Assembly (NCBI GenBank): GCA_023394965.1
Contig: JAEWZX010000016.1
Span: 62,001-126,000 of the forward strand
Source: Pseudomonadota bacterium
GTDB taxonomy: Bacteria > Pseudomonadota > Alphaproteobacteria > Sphingomonadales > Sphingomonadaceae
Direction: 5' to 3'
DNA length: 64,000 nt
Shown here: piece by piece, positions 1 through 8,074 of the stretch
Numbering within the stretch: the first letter of the stretch is position 1
Layout of the letters: each line of letters starts with the position of its first letter
The notes under the pieces: generated by a model
What the model was told of the DNA's origin: nothing
Seen by the model: only the letters and a program-made list of their open reading frames with translations
The model's database searches: none
Made by a program: the position numbers and the translations under genes

Positions 1-1
1 C

Positions 2-2116
2 GGCGGTGGGCAGGGGCTCGATATCGACCTGCGCGCCCGCAATGCCCGCTTTGGCGGGAATACACCGCTGCGCATTGCGCAGGCGGATATCGATGTTTCG
101 GGCTTGGTGCGCAAAGGCAGTTCCACCTTCTCTGGCTCGGGCACAGCGGCGGGCCTGTCCTATGGAACGCTGGTCATTGCGCAGCTTGTAGCGCGGGGCG
201 AGGTGGAAAACGGGGTTGGCCGGGTCGATGTATCGCTCGCAGGGCGGCGGACCGGGCGGTTTGTGCTCAATGGAAATGCCACCATTCGGCCTGAACGCAT
301 TGCCATTGCGACGCAGGGCCGGTTTGCCGGGCGGCGGATATCCATGCCGCGCCGGGCTGTCCTGACGCCAATAGAGGGCGGCGGGTGGCGTCTTGCACCG
401 ACCCAGCTTTCCTACGGCGATGGTGGCCTGATCGCGTCCGGCAATTTCGGGGGCGGTGATCTCGATTTCGATTTCAAGCTGGCCAGCATGCCGCTGTCGC
501 TGGTCGATGTGGTGCGTCCCGATACCGGACTGGGAGGCACGGTTTCGGGGATGGTTCACTATCGCACCGGTGCCGACAGGGTGCCGGTGGGCGAAGCGAA
601 GGTGAAGATCGACGGGCTGACCCGTTCCGGCCTCGTCCTTACCTCGCGGCCCGTCAATGTTTCGCTGGTGGCGCGGCTGACCGAAGCCGAGCTGGAGGCG
701 CGGGCGCTGTTGCGCAACGAGGATATCCAGCGCGGGCGGGTGCAGGCGCGGATTACCGGGCTGCCGCAACAGGGCACGCTGCTCGACCGGCTGCGGGCCG
801 GTAGCCTGTTCGGCCAGTTGCGCTATCGCGGTGCAGCGGAAAGTCTGTGGCGGCTCGCCGCGCTCGACACCTTCGACATTACCGGGCCGATTGCGATCGC
901 CGCCGATGCAACCGGCACATTGCAGGACCCGACAGTGCGCGGTTCGATTTCGGGTGAGACGCTGCAACTGCGCAGTTCGCTGTCCGGCACCGATATCCGC
1001 AATATCGCCATGCGGGGGCGCTTCCAGGGATCGCGGCTGCAGCTGACCAAATTCGCCGGCACGGCCGTCAATGGCGGCACCGTCAGCGGAACCGGTATCG
1101 TGGACCTGCGCACGCTGGGCGAGCCGGTTCAGGGGCGGATGCTGGAAATTCGCGGACCGATTCTCGATCTGCGGGTGTCGGCGCGCAATGCCCGCCTGCT
1201 CGATACTGGCGGGCTGAGCGCAACCGTCACCGGGCCGCTGCGCATTGTGTCCAACGGGCTGGGCGGGACTATTGCGGGCCGGGTTCAGGTCGACCGGGCG
1301 AGCTGGACGCTGGGCACCGCGGCCGACGATTTGCGCATCCCGCAGATCGCCACGCGTGAAATCAACACGCCGCCCAATCGCGGCCCACAGGTCGCTGCGG
1401 CAAGGCCGTGGCGGTATCTGATCAATGCCAGGGCGAGAAACCGGATCGATGTCGACGGCATGGGGCTGGACAGCGAATGGTCCGGCAACATCATTCTGCG
1501 CGGTACCACCAGCGATCCGCGCATCGGCGGCCGGGCAGAGGTGGTGCGGGGCAATTACACCTTTGCCGGTACGCGCTTCGCTCTGACCCGCGGCGAAATC
1601 CAGTTCGACGCCGAAGTACCGATCGACCCCAGGCTAGACATTCGCGCCGAAACCGATCGCGACGGGCTGACCGTGGAAGCCAATGTGGGCGGCAGTGCGA
1701 CGCAGGCCGAAATCACTTTCAGTTCCAACCCGGCCTTGCCCGAGGAGGAACTGCTGGCGCGGCTGCTGTTCGGCGGGTCCGTCACCAGCCTTTCGGCGAC
1801 CGATGCGCTGCAACTGGGCGCAGCAGTTGCCAGCCTGCGCGGAGGCGGCGGCATGGACCCGATCAACCAGCTGCGATCCGCAATCGGCCTTGACCGCCTG
1901 CGGATCGTCAGTGCGGATCCCGCGCTGGGCCGCGGAACCGGTGTTGCGCTGGGCAAGAATTTCGGCCGGCGTTTCTATGCCGAAATCATCACCGATGGCC
2001 GGGGCTACAGCGCCACGGAAGTGGAATTCCGCGTGACCAGCTGGCTGTCGCTGCTGGCGGCTGTATCCACGATCGGACGCGAAAGCGTGGTCGCGGAGGT
2101 CAGCCGGGATTACTGA
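2..2116 (+). CDS. tamB: TamB-type translocation/assembly module protein, C-terminal part (partial)
   Basis: The reading frame is open from base 2, so the gene starts before the window; about 704 residues are visible. The sequence is a long run of short beta-strand-like repeats rich in Gly, Arg, Leu and Asp, ending in the DUF490/TamB C-terminal domain (segments such as GGRAEVVRGNYTFAGTRF, EVPIDPRLDIRAETD and PEEELLARLLFGG). TamB proteins are inner-membrane-anchored periplasmic beta-taco proteins that work with the BamA-like TamA in outer-membrane protein insertion or phospholipid transport. A tamA gene would be expected just upstream, outside the window. An internal TTG at 104 is not a real start. 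The gene ends 14 bp from a convergent fasciclin gene. Confidence 0.88.
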   Translation, partial: GGGQGLDIDLRARNARFGGNTPLRIAQADIDVSGLVRKGSSTFSGSGTAAGLSYGTLVIAQLVARGEVENGVGRVDVSLAGRRTGRFVLNGNATIRPERIAIATQGRFAGRRISMPRRAVLTPIEGGGWRLAPTQLSYGDGGLIASGNFGGGDLDFDFKLASMPLSLVDVVRPDTGLGGTVSGMVHYRTGADRVPVGEAKVKIDGLTRSGLVLTSRPVNVSLVARLTEAELEARALLRNEDIQRGRVQARITGLPQQGTLLDRLRAGSLFGQLRYRGAAESLWRLAALDTFDITGPIAIAADATGTLQDPTVRGSISGETLQLRSSLSGTDIRNIAMRGRFQGSRLQLTKFAGTAVNGGTVSGTGIVDLRTLGEPVQGRMLEIRGPILDLRVSARNARLLDTGGLSATVTGPLRIVSNGLGGTIAGRVQVDRASWTLGTAADDLRIPQIATREINTPPNRGPQVAAARPWRYLINARARNRIDVDGMGLDSEWSGNIILRGTTSDPRIGGRAEVVRGNYTFAGTRFALTRGEIQFDAEVPIDPRLDIRAETDRDGLTVEANVGGSATQAEITFSSNPALPEEELLARLLFGGSVTSLSATDALQLGAAVASLRGGGGMDPINQLRSAIGLDRLRIVSADPALGRGTGVALGKNFGRRFYAEIITDGRGYSATEVEFRVTSWLSLLAAVSTIGRESVVAEVSRDY

Positions 2117-2130
2117 TCGACAATTCTAAT

Positions 2131-2700
2131 TTAGCCTTTGGGCGGCAGCAGAACAGCATCGATGGGAATCACCACGCCATTGTTTGTGGCGGTTGCTGCG
2201 CCGGAAAAGTTCGCCTTTCCGCCGTCAGCCAGCGCCACATTCACGGTGTTGCCGGATTTGGAAAAGGTGACATCAGTATGGCCGAGGGTCGTCATGATGA
2301 CCGGGCCGCCCTTCTTGTCGATCGCCTCGCCGATTGCTTCCGGCGTCAGGTGACCCGGAAGCAGGTGGTCGCGGATCAGCGCCACAAGCACGGGGCGCTG
2401 TTCGTCATCCAACAGGGCCTTACCACTATCGCCCATCGCTTCGAAAGCCTCGTCGCTGGGCGCAAGCAGTGTGTAACTGGCGGGGCCATCGAGGACCCCG
2501 GAAAGTTCGGATTCCTCCATCGCATCGCGCAGGACATCCAGATCATCATTATTGCCCAAAGCAGAGGCCAGAGTGGTCGTGCCGTCATCCTTGGTCGCAA
2601 TAGCGCTCTTGTCATCGCTGCCGGCATCGCTGCAGGCCGATACCAGCGGTAGCGATGCCAGGGCGAGGGCCGCTAGACCCGTTTTCCATGTGCGGTTCAT
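2131..2700 (-). CDS. Fasciclin-domain lipoprotein
   Basis: 189 residues. A lipoprotein signal peptide ends at LPLVSAC with the lipidated Cys at about residue 23. After a short Asp/Ser/Thr-rich linker comes one fasciclin (FAS1) domain, recognised by the patterns YTLLAPSDEAFEAM, LVALIRDHLLPGHLT and NNGVVIPIDAVLLP. FAS1 lipoproteins are usually cell-surface or periplasmic adhesion-type proteins; the exact role here is unknown. The ATG at 2700 is supported by an AAGGGGGAA ribosome site about 5 bases upstream. The gene is convergent with the TamB gene and lies 11 bp downstream of the RcnB-like gene on the same strand, so the two may share a transcript. Confidence 0.88.
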   Translation of the reverse strand: MNRTWKTGLAALALASLPLVSACSDAGSDDKSAIATKDDGTTTLASALGNNDDLDVLRDAMEESELSGVLDGPASYTLLAPSDEAFEAMGDSGKALLDDEQRPVLVALIRDHLLPGHLTPEAIGEAIDKKGGPVIMTTLGHTDVTFSKSGNTVNVALADGGKANFSGAATATNNGVVIPIDAVLLPPKG

Positions 2701-2711
2701 ATATTCCCCCT

Positions 2712-3815
2712 TTAAACCAGCAGGTCGATGGCAGCCGAAATCAGCTGGGTCGTTGGATCGATCTGATAAACATACCCGTCCGAATACCGGTAATAGGCAT
2801 CCGGGCTGTCGTAATACCGATCGCGATAGGGATAGGGTACGTTGTACACGTCGTAACCCGAGGGCATCGGCTGGCCGATGGTGAAATCGTCACCCGTCAG
2901 CAGCGCCGCGACCGATCTGATCGCGGCATCCGTGGGATCGACGCGGTAGATGACATTATCGGCATAGCGATATGAGTTTTGTGGCCCCAGGTCGTAATAG
3001 TCGACGTAATAGTCGGGCACCTGATAACTCTGATAGCTCGAAGGCCAGATATTGCCGATTGCCAGTGCTCCGCCAAGCAGCGGGATATAGCTGGCAATGC
3101 CGCCATTGCTGGCGGGACGCAGCAGATAACCATCGTCGTAATAATAGCGGCCCGATTGATAGCCGGTCAGGCCGAACAGATTTGGCCGGTAATCGTAACC
3201 GTTCCAGGTGCGGTAGTTCTCATACCGTTTCTTGGCCTGTCCCGGCGGCATGCAGCCATTGTATTTCTTGGCCAGGCCCGGAGGGCATCCGGCGATGGCG
3301 CGGCGGTCGCGGTCCCGCAGCAGAAACGCCCGGTCTTCGTTGTAGCGGACACGGTCCACGAAGCGGACGAGATCGCTGTCTCCGCGGCGAATATCGCGGC
3401 GGTCGTTTACACGATCGATGCGGCGATCGGCTGTGCGTTCGAGACGGCGTTCGGCCTGCTTTATGGCGTTCTTGCGATCATTCCCGCGGTCAACGCGCTT
3501 TTCGAATTCACGATCGACACGGCGTTCGACAGCACGCTCCGCCTGCTTGGTATTGACCCTTTTTTCCACCTGCCGAGCGGCATCGCGCATATCGTTGTTT
3601 TTCTGACGGGCGACCTGCCTGTCTGGCTTGGAAGGCTTATTGCCATTGCCGGAACGTTGCGGGCCACGATCAGGCTGGCCACGTTCCATTTTGGCAGCCG
3701 GCGGGCCTTTGCCACCACCGTTACCATTGCCATTGTTTCCGTTCTTGCCCGGTTGGGCGTAGGCACCACTGGCAGCCAGCGCGATTGCCGCTGCTCCTGC
3801 TAACAGGATACGCAT
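2712..3815 (-). CDS. RcnB-like periplasmic protein with an extended basic/acidic coiled region
   Basis: 367 residues from the ATG at 3815, chosen because AGGAG lies just upstream and the protein then starts with a clean signal peptide (MRILLAGAAAIALAASGAYA). An in-frame ATG at 3956 would add 47 residues with no signal. Order: signal peptide; Gly/Asn-rich stretch (residues 22-40); about 120 residues of alternating Arg/Asp/Glu/Lys, probably helical; the motif CPPGLAKK..GCMPPGQAKK typical of RcnB-family proteins; then a Tyr/Asp-rich C-terminal half. E. coli RcnB modulates nickel/cobalt efflux, but the alphaproteobacterial relatives are uncharacterised, so metal function is only an inference. Confidence 0.75.
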   Translation of the reverse strand: MRILLAGAAAIALAASGAYAQPGKNGNNGNGNGGGKGPPAAKMERGQPDRGPQRSGNGNKPSKPDRQVARQKNNDMRDAARQVEKRVNTKQAERAVERRVDREFEKRVDRGNDRKNAIKQAERRLERTADRRIDRVNDRRDIRRGDSDLVRFVDRVRYNEDRAFLLRDRDRRAIAGCPPGLAKKYNGCMPPGQAKKRYENYRTWNGYDYRPNLFGLTGYQSGRYYYDDGYLLRPASNGGIASYIPLLGGALAIGNIWPSSYQSYQVPDYYVDYYDLGPQNSYRYADNVIYRVDPTDAAIRSVAALLTGDDFTIGQPMPSGYDVYNVPYPYRDRYYDSPDAYYRYSDGYVYQIDPTTQLISAAIDLLV

Positions 3816-3903
3816 ATCAATACTCCTTTGCGTGCCCAACGGGGAAAATGGCCTTCCGGTTCCGGTTAACCTTCGGGCAAGGATCGGCGGAATTCCGGGG
3901 CTT

Positions 3904-4494
3904 TCAGCATGTATGATAAAGATCGGCCTCAGCCTTGCGCCGCCGGACCAGCCCATTCAGCACCCGACCGGCTGCCCGGTTCCAGCGGTGGAATTCCTGT
4001 CCGGCACCGTGAAAATCACCTGAAATATGCCGTTTCAACAGGGTGGACCGGGCAATGGCACCGGTGTTGTAATGGAAGCTTACCAGCGCATCGAATTGGC
4101 ACTGGCTGGTCGGCGCTTCGCCCAGCGCCTGGCTGACCTCGCGGGCATGACGGTCGATATCGGCAGCAAGGCGCGCATCGCATTGCTGGCGTGTCCAGAC
4201 CGTGCCCGGCCCGATATCCGGCCCCGTTGCACCCCAGCCGATGGTCCAGGGTTCGCCGCCGCTGCCGGCATCCGGATAGGCTTCGACCAGCCCATCGGAT
4301 CGCAGCCGGGCACAGCCTTCGAAACGCTGGATCAACTCGATCCCCCGGCTGCTGACGGCGCGTGTCTGCTGGGAGTGGTTGCCTGCCGGATCGGTCATCG
4401 CGTCGATGGCAGCATCCAGCGCATCGACTTCCGGCTGGCGCAATCCTCTGCGGATCAGCTTGCGTACGATATCGAACAGGGGTCGGCGGTGCAT
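3904..4494 (-). CDS. GH24 (T4-type) lysozyme / endolysin
   Basis: 196 residues from the ATG at 4494, which has GGAGG five bases upstream; the ATG at 4506 has no ribosome site. Residues 1-45 are a basic, helical region without an obvious signal peptide. The catalytic domain follows: Glu in IQRFEG, Asp in YPDAGSGG and Thr in WTIGWG match the Glu/Asp/Thr triad of phage T4-type lysozymes, and QFDALVSFHYNTGA is the conserved second-lobe motif. It would cleave the MurNAc-GlcNAc bond of peptidoglycan. No holin, spanin or other phage gene is next to it, so it looks like a domesticated phage enzyme. How it leaves the cytoplasm is not visible. Confidence 0.87.
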   Translation of the reverse strand: MHRRPLFDIVRKLIRRGLRQPEVDALDAAIDAMTDPAGNHSQQTRAVSSRGIELIQRFEGCARLRSDGLVEAYPDAGSGGEPWTIGWGATGPDIGPGTVWTRQQCDARLAADIDRHAREVSQALGEAPTSQCQFDALVSFHYNTGAIARSTLLKRHISGDFHGAGQEFHRWNRAAGRVLNGLVRRRKAEADLYHTC

Positions 4495-4571
4495 TGGGGC
4501 CTCCATGAAAACGAGGCCGTCTGATTAGGCATGCAAAGTCCGAGTAGGAAAATGATTTTTGGCTTCGGCGC

Positions 4572-4610
4572 TAAAAAAAGGAAGGGCCGCCCGGTTTCCC
4601 CGGACGGCCC
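4572..4610 (-). terminator. Rho-independent terminator of glnBA
   Basis: Read on the minus strand, a GC-rich 11-bp stem (4600-4610 with 4584-4594, one G-U pair) with a 5-base loop is followed within a few bases by a run of seven T at 4573-4579. It lies 23 bp after the glnA stop codon. Confidence 0.85.
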
Positions 4611-4632
4611 CGATGTTTGCAAATGCTGGAAA

Positions 4633-6042
4633 TTACGCGCTGTAATACATATCGAATTCCGCCGCGCAGGGCGTCATTTCGACACGCAGGACTTCTTCCC
4701 ACTTCAGTTCGGCATAGGCATCGATCTGTTCCTTGGTGAACACATCGCCCTTCAGCAGGAATTCGTGATCGGCTTCGAGCGATTCGAGTGCTTCGCGCAG
4801 GCTGCCGCAGACGGTCGGCACTTCGGCCAGCTCTGCCGGGGGCAGATCGTACAGGTTCTTGTCCATCGCTTCGCCCGGATGGATCTTGTTCTGGATCCCG
4901 TCGAGGCCGGCCATGAGCAGCGCGGCATAGGCGAGGTAGGGGTTCGCCATCGCATCGGGGAAACGGAATTCCACGCGCTTCGCCTTGTCGCCTGCACCAT
5001 AGGGAATGCGGCACGAAGCCGACCGGTTGCGGGCCGAATAGGCGAGCAGCACGGGGGCTTCGAAGCCCGGAACCAGGCGCTTGTAGCTGTTGGTTGTCGG
5101 GTTGGTGAAAGCGTTCAGAGCCTTGGCGTGCTTGATGACGCCGCCGATGTAATAAAGGCAGTTTTCGCTGAGGCCACCGTACTGGTTGCCGGCGAAGGTC
5201 GGCTTGCCATCGTCCCAGATCGACATGTGGGTGTGCATGCCCGAACCGTTATCGTCCTTGATCGGCTTGGGCATGAAGGTGGCTGTCTTGCCATAGATAT
5301 GGGCGACCTGATGGACGACATACTTGTAAATCTGCATGTTATCGGCGGTTTCGACCAGCGTGCCGAAGGTAACGCCCAGTTCGTGCTGTGCAGCGGCCAC
5401 TTCGTGGTGATGCTTGTCGCATGGCAGACCCATTTCGATCATGGTCGAAACCATTTCACCGCGGATATCGACGGCGCTGTCGACCGGGGCGACGGGGAAA
5501 TATCCACCCTTGACGCGTGGACGGTGGGCCAGATTGCCGCTTTCATATTCGCGGCCGGTGTTGGTCGGCAGTTCGATATCGTCGATACGATAGCCCGAAC
5601 CGGCATAGCCGTCTTCGAAGCGGACATCGTCGAACATGAAGAATTCGGCTTCGGGGCCGACATAAATGGTGTCGCCGATGCCGGTCGATTTGAGGAAGGC
5701 TTCGGCGCGCTTTGCGGTGGTGCGCGGATCGCGCGAATACCATTCGCCGGTGGAAGGTTCCACGATGTCGCAGAACAGGATCATCATCGGCTCGGCGCTG
5801 AACGGATCCATGTAAACCCGCTCCAGGTCAGGCTTCAGGATCATGTCGCTTTCGTTGATGACCTTCCAGCCAGCGATCGACGAACCGTCGAACATCAGGC
5901 CGTCTTCAAGCTCGTCTTCACCCAGGACGCCAGCAACCATGGTCAGGTGCTGCCACTTGCCCTTGGGGTCGGTGAAGCGCAGATCGACCCATTCGACACC
6001 TTCGTCCTTGATCTGTTTCAGGACGTCGCTTGCACTTGCCAT
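4633..6042 (-). CDS. glnA: Glutamine synthetase, type I
   Basis: 469 residues, full length for GSI. It makes glutamine from glutamate, ammonia and ATP as a cytoplasmic dodecamer and is the main route of ammonia assimilation. Diagnostic segments include MFDGSSIAGW, the ATP/metal region NGSGMHTH, KRLVPGFEAP and NRSASCRIP. The adenylylation site is present as NLYDLPP with Tyr398, so activity is probably controlled by GlnE. AAGGAAA precedes the ATG at 6042. The gene lies 119 bp after glnB on the same strand, a gap holding two hairpins, and ends at a strong terminator. Co-transcription with glnB is inferred from this layout. Confidence 0.98.
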   Translation of the reverse strand: MASASDVLKQIKDEGVEWVDLRFTDPKGKWQHLTMVAGVLGEDELEDGLMFDGSSIAGWKVINESDMILKPDLERVYMDPFSAEPMMILFCDIVEPSTGEWYSRDPRTTAKRAEAFLKSTGIGDTIYVGPEAEFFMFDDVRFEDGYAGSGYRIDDIELPTNTGREYESGNLAHRPRVKGGYFPVAPVDSAVDIRGEMVSTMIEMGLPCDKHHHEVAAAQHELGVTFGTLVETADNMQIYKYVVHQVAHIYGKTATFMPKPIKDDNGSGMHTHMSIWDDGKPTFAGNQYGGLSENCLYYIGGVIKHAKALNAFTNPTTNSYKRLVPGFEAPVLLAYSARNRSASCRIPYGAGDKAKRVEFRFPDAMANPYLAYAALLMAGLDGIQNKIHPGEAMDKNLYDLPPAELAEVPTVCGSLREALESLEADHEFLLKGDVFTKEQIDAYAELKWEEVLRVEMTPCAAEFDMYYSA

Positions 6043-6064
6043 CGGTATTTCCTTTTTCTGTCCG

Positions 6065-6156
6065 CCTCCCGCCTGCGGGGAAGGTTAGGGTGAGCATGGC
6101 GAGGAGCGGTTGACTGTCCCGCTCCCCGGGACCCCCTCCCGCAAGCGGGAAGGGGC
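6065..6156. repeat. Two GC hairpin units in the glnB-glnA gap
   Basis: Two copies of a hairpin of the form CCTCCCGC-NN-GCGGG(G)AAGG stand at 6065-6084 and 6133-6155, about 70 bp apart, with a GC-rich spacer. Each folds on either strand. They resemble repetitive extragenic palindromes; whether the unit recurs elsewhere in the genome cannot be seen here. Between glnB and glnA they could stabilise or uncouple the two parts of the message. Confidence 0.6.
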
Positions 6157-6161
6157 AATGT

Positions 6162-6500
6162 CTAAATTGCGTCGTCGTCGCGTTCGCCTGTGCGTATGCG
6201 CAGGGCACCTTCGATCGAAGAAATGAAGATTTTGCCGTCGCCGATACGCCCGGTCTGGGCGGCAGCGGCGATGGCTTCCACGGTGCGGTCGGCAATGCCA
6301 TCGGCAACCACGACTTCGAGCTTAACCTTGGGCAGGAAGTCCACGACATATTCGGCGCCGCGATAGAGTTCGGTATGGCCCTTCTGGCGCCCGAAGCCCT
6401 TCGCCTCGGTCACGGTGATGCCGGACACGCCGATTTCATGCAGCGCCTCCTTCACCTCGTCCAGCTTGAACGGTTTTATGATCGCTTCGATCTTTTTCAC
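6162..6500 (-). CDS. glnB: Nitrogen regulatory protein PII
   Basis: 112 residues, the normal PII length. It is a trimeric cytoplasmic sensor of 2-oxoglutarate, ATP/ADP and, through uridylylation, glutamine; targets are GlnE and NtrB. The T-loop is intact with the uridylylated Tyr at position 51 (ELYRGAEYVVDF), and the B-loop TGRIGDGKIF and the C-terminal RIRTGERD signature are present. Linkage to glnA favours GlnB over GlnK, which normally sits with amtB. The start is GTG (6498-6500) with GGAG about 7 bases upstream. A sigma-54-like promoter lies about 55 bp upstream. Confidence 0.96.
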   Translation of the reverse strand: MKKIEAIIKPFKLDEVKEALHEIGVSGITVTEAKGFGRQKGHTELYRGAEYVVDFLPKVKLEVVVADGIADRTVEAIAAAAQTGRIGDGKIFISSIEGALRIRTGERDDDAI

Positions 6501-6552
6501 GTTGTCTCCGACCCCGGGGGAATTGTGTCACTCGATCCTTCGCGCGTTTCTT

Positions 6553-6568
6553 TCCAAGAATCGTGCCA
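6553..6568 (-). promoter_or_regulatory. Sigma-54-like promoter for glnBA
   Basis: On the minus strand the bases read TGGCACG-N4-TTGGA. The sigma-54 consensus is TGGCACG-N4-TTGCW, so only the -12 C is replaced by G. A transcript would start near 6543 and leave a leader of about 43 bases before the glnB GTG, which is sensible. NtrC/sigma-54 control of glnBA is known in other alphaproteobacteria; the imperfect -12 element makes this a candidate only. Confidence 0.5.
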
Positions 6569-6647
6569 AGGCGCTCGTCCACAGGACTAACCGAAGAATC
6601 CGTGCCCGCCAAACGCAGTTGGCGCAATTTTTGCGATGAATGGGGTG

Positions 6648-6661
6648 GATTGCGCGCAATC
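6648..6661. promoter_or_regulatory. 14-bp perfect palindrome upstream of glnB
   Basis: GATTGCGCGCAATC is a perfect palindrome about 85-95 bp upstream of the sigma-54-like -12 element; a second inverted repeat, CGCAA-TTT-TTGCG, lies at about 6623-6635. The position fits an enhancer-type activator site, but neither matches the NtrC consensus that I know, so the binder is unknown. Confidence 0.35.
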
Positions 6662-6714
6662 GCCTCGATGTGAAACGCGCCGCTGTGCTTACGACACAGT
6701 CACGGCCTGCCTAA

Positions 6715-7656
6715 TTATTGGGCAGCAGGAAGATAGAGCCCGGCAGTTTCGGGCAGGCCACACATCAGGTTGAGGTTCTGCACCGCCGCGCCGCTGGCAC
6801 CCTTGCCAAGATTGTCGAGCCGCGCGACGAGCCGCGCATTCCATCCGCCTTCATTACCGAAAACGAACAGCTCCAGCGCATCGGATGGGGGCGCGTCGGT
6901 CGCGATCAGCAGCTCGCCCACAGGCGTGGCATCGTGCACGGTGACCAGCGCGGAGCCTGCATAGAATTCGGCCAGCTCGGCGCGCAGGGCATTGGCCTGC
7001 ACATCGCCTTCCATGGCGCCCAGGTGCAGCGGTACTTCCACGATCATGCCGCGATAGGCGGGGATTACCGAAGGTGCGAAAAGCACGGGGTGCTCCAGCC
7101 CGGCATGGGCCTGCATTTCAGGAAGGTGTTTATGTGCCAAATCAAGCGCATAGGTGCGGAACGCGATGTTCGGCTCCTCCATCATACGCTTGATTAACAT
7201 GTGTCCGCCACCCGAGTAACCGCTCACCGCATTGACGGTATAGGGCCAGTCGGATGGCAGCAGGCCGGCGCGCACCAGCGGCGCGACCAGCGCCAGAAAG
7301 CCGGTGGGATAGCATCCCGGATTGCTCACCCGCCGTGCATCGGCCACCCGTTCGCCCCCCACAAGCTCGGGAAAACCATAGCACCAGCCTTCGGTCGTGC
7401 GGTGCGCGCTGGACGCATCGATTACCCGCGTGCCGCCGGCTGTATCGATCATTTCAACGGCTTGGCGGGCGGCATCGTCGGGCAGGCAGAGAATGGCGAT
7501 GTCCGCCTCGTTCAGCGCTTCCCGGCGCGCTGCCATATCCTTGCGCTTCGCATCGTCCAGCCGCAGCAGCTCGAACTCGCTACGTTCGGCCAGCCGGTCG
7601 GCGATCTCGAGGCCGGTGGTGCCCGCCGCCCCGTCGATGAAGACCGTATGTGTCAT
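6715..7656 (-). CDS. argC: N-acetyl-gamma-glutamyl-phosphate reductase, short (type 2) form
   Basis: 313 residues from the ATG at 7656. It catalyses the NADPH-dependent reduction of N-acetylglutamyl phosphate to the semialdehyde, the third step of arginine synthesis. The N-terminus VFIDGAAGTTGLEIADRL is the nucleotide-binding loop of the shorter ArgC class, and the catalytic Cys lies in SNPGCYPTGF. The ATG overlaps the stop of the SH3 gene (ATGA), giving translational coupling; there is no separate ribosome site. The longer open frame back to 7722 runs into the SH3 gene and is not used. argH is about 50 kb away, so arginine genes are scattered. Confidence 0.95.
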   Translation of the reverse strand: MTHTVFIDGAAGTTGLEIADRLAERSEFELLRLDDAKRKDMAARREALNEADIAILCLPDDAARQAVEMIDTAGGTRVIDASSAHRTTEGWCYGFPELVGGERVADARRVSNPGCYPTGFLALVAPLVRAGLLPSDWPYTVNAVSGYSGGGHMLIKRMMEEPNIAFRTYALDLAHKHLPEMQAHAGLEHPVLFAPSVIPAYRGMIVEVPLHLGAMEGDVQANALRAELAEFYAGSALVTVHDATPVGELLIATDAPPSDALELFVFGNEGGWNARLVARLDNLGKGASGAAVQNLNLMCGLPETAGLYLPAAQ

Positions 7657-8000
7657 TGGCTGGCTGCCAGCTCGCCGAGCCGGACATATCCGCTGGGCCC
7701 TTCCGGTCCACAGGCGATCCACGCCCAGTCCCCCGCGCAGTCGAGCAGCTCGATTTCCTGCCCGGCATCAAGCGTTGCGCCGTCTTCGGCATCGTCGCGC
7801 ATGGCAAGCTTGAGGTTCGCAGGTGCATTCCCAACCTGACGCAGCAGCGGAATGACATAGTGGGCGGCAAGATAGTGCTTCGCCAGCGCGATATGCGCCA
7901 GATCGCCCCGCAGTGGCAGCGTACCGGGCGCAGGCCTGTCCACCGGACCCGTAAGTCCGACGATTCCTTCCGGGAGGGAGTAGCTGGCTTGGGCAGTCAC
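7653..8000 (-). CDS. Small SH3-domain protein, apparently an NlpC/P60 protein without its peptidase domain
   Basis: 115 residues with a GTG start at 8000. The N-terminal segment GTLPLRGDLAHIALAKHY..HYVIPLL, followed by a bacterial SH3 fold (residues about 58-110, with DAGQEIELLDCAGDWAWIAC and GYVRLGEL), matches the N-terminal targeting part of sphingomonad NlpC/P60 (C40) peptidases as I remember them. The C40 domain with its Cys/His pair is absent: the frame stops and argC begins with a 4-base overlap. The M17 aminopeptidase lies 74 bp upstream, the usual neighbour of the full-length protein. Either a shortened functional cell-wall-binding protein or a remnant. Confidence 0.65.
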   Translation of the reverse strand: MTAQASYSLPEGIVGLTGPVDRPAPGTLPLRGDLAHIALAKHYLAAHYVIPLLRQVGNAPANLKLAMRDDAEDGATLDAGQEIELLDCAGDWAWIACGPEGPSGYVRLGELAASQ

Positions 8001-8074
8001 GCTATATGTTATATCCGGTTGTAAATGTTGCGCGCGCTTAGCGTCGCAGGTTCATTCAGGCAAGGTTGCGCCAG

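Noticed and set aside
2979..3803. Long plus-strand open frame (274 codons) opposite the RcnB-like gene
   Set aside because: It mirrors the biased Arg/Asp codons of the real gene, has no ribosome site or family pattern, and the minus-strand protein has a signal peptide and known motif.
4531..6093. 520-codon open frame antisense to glnA
   Set aside because: Shadow of a highly conserved gene; GC-rich third positions leave the opposite strand open. No recognisable domain.
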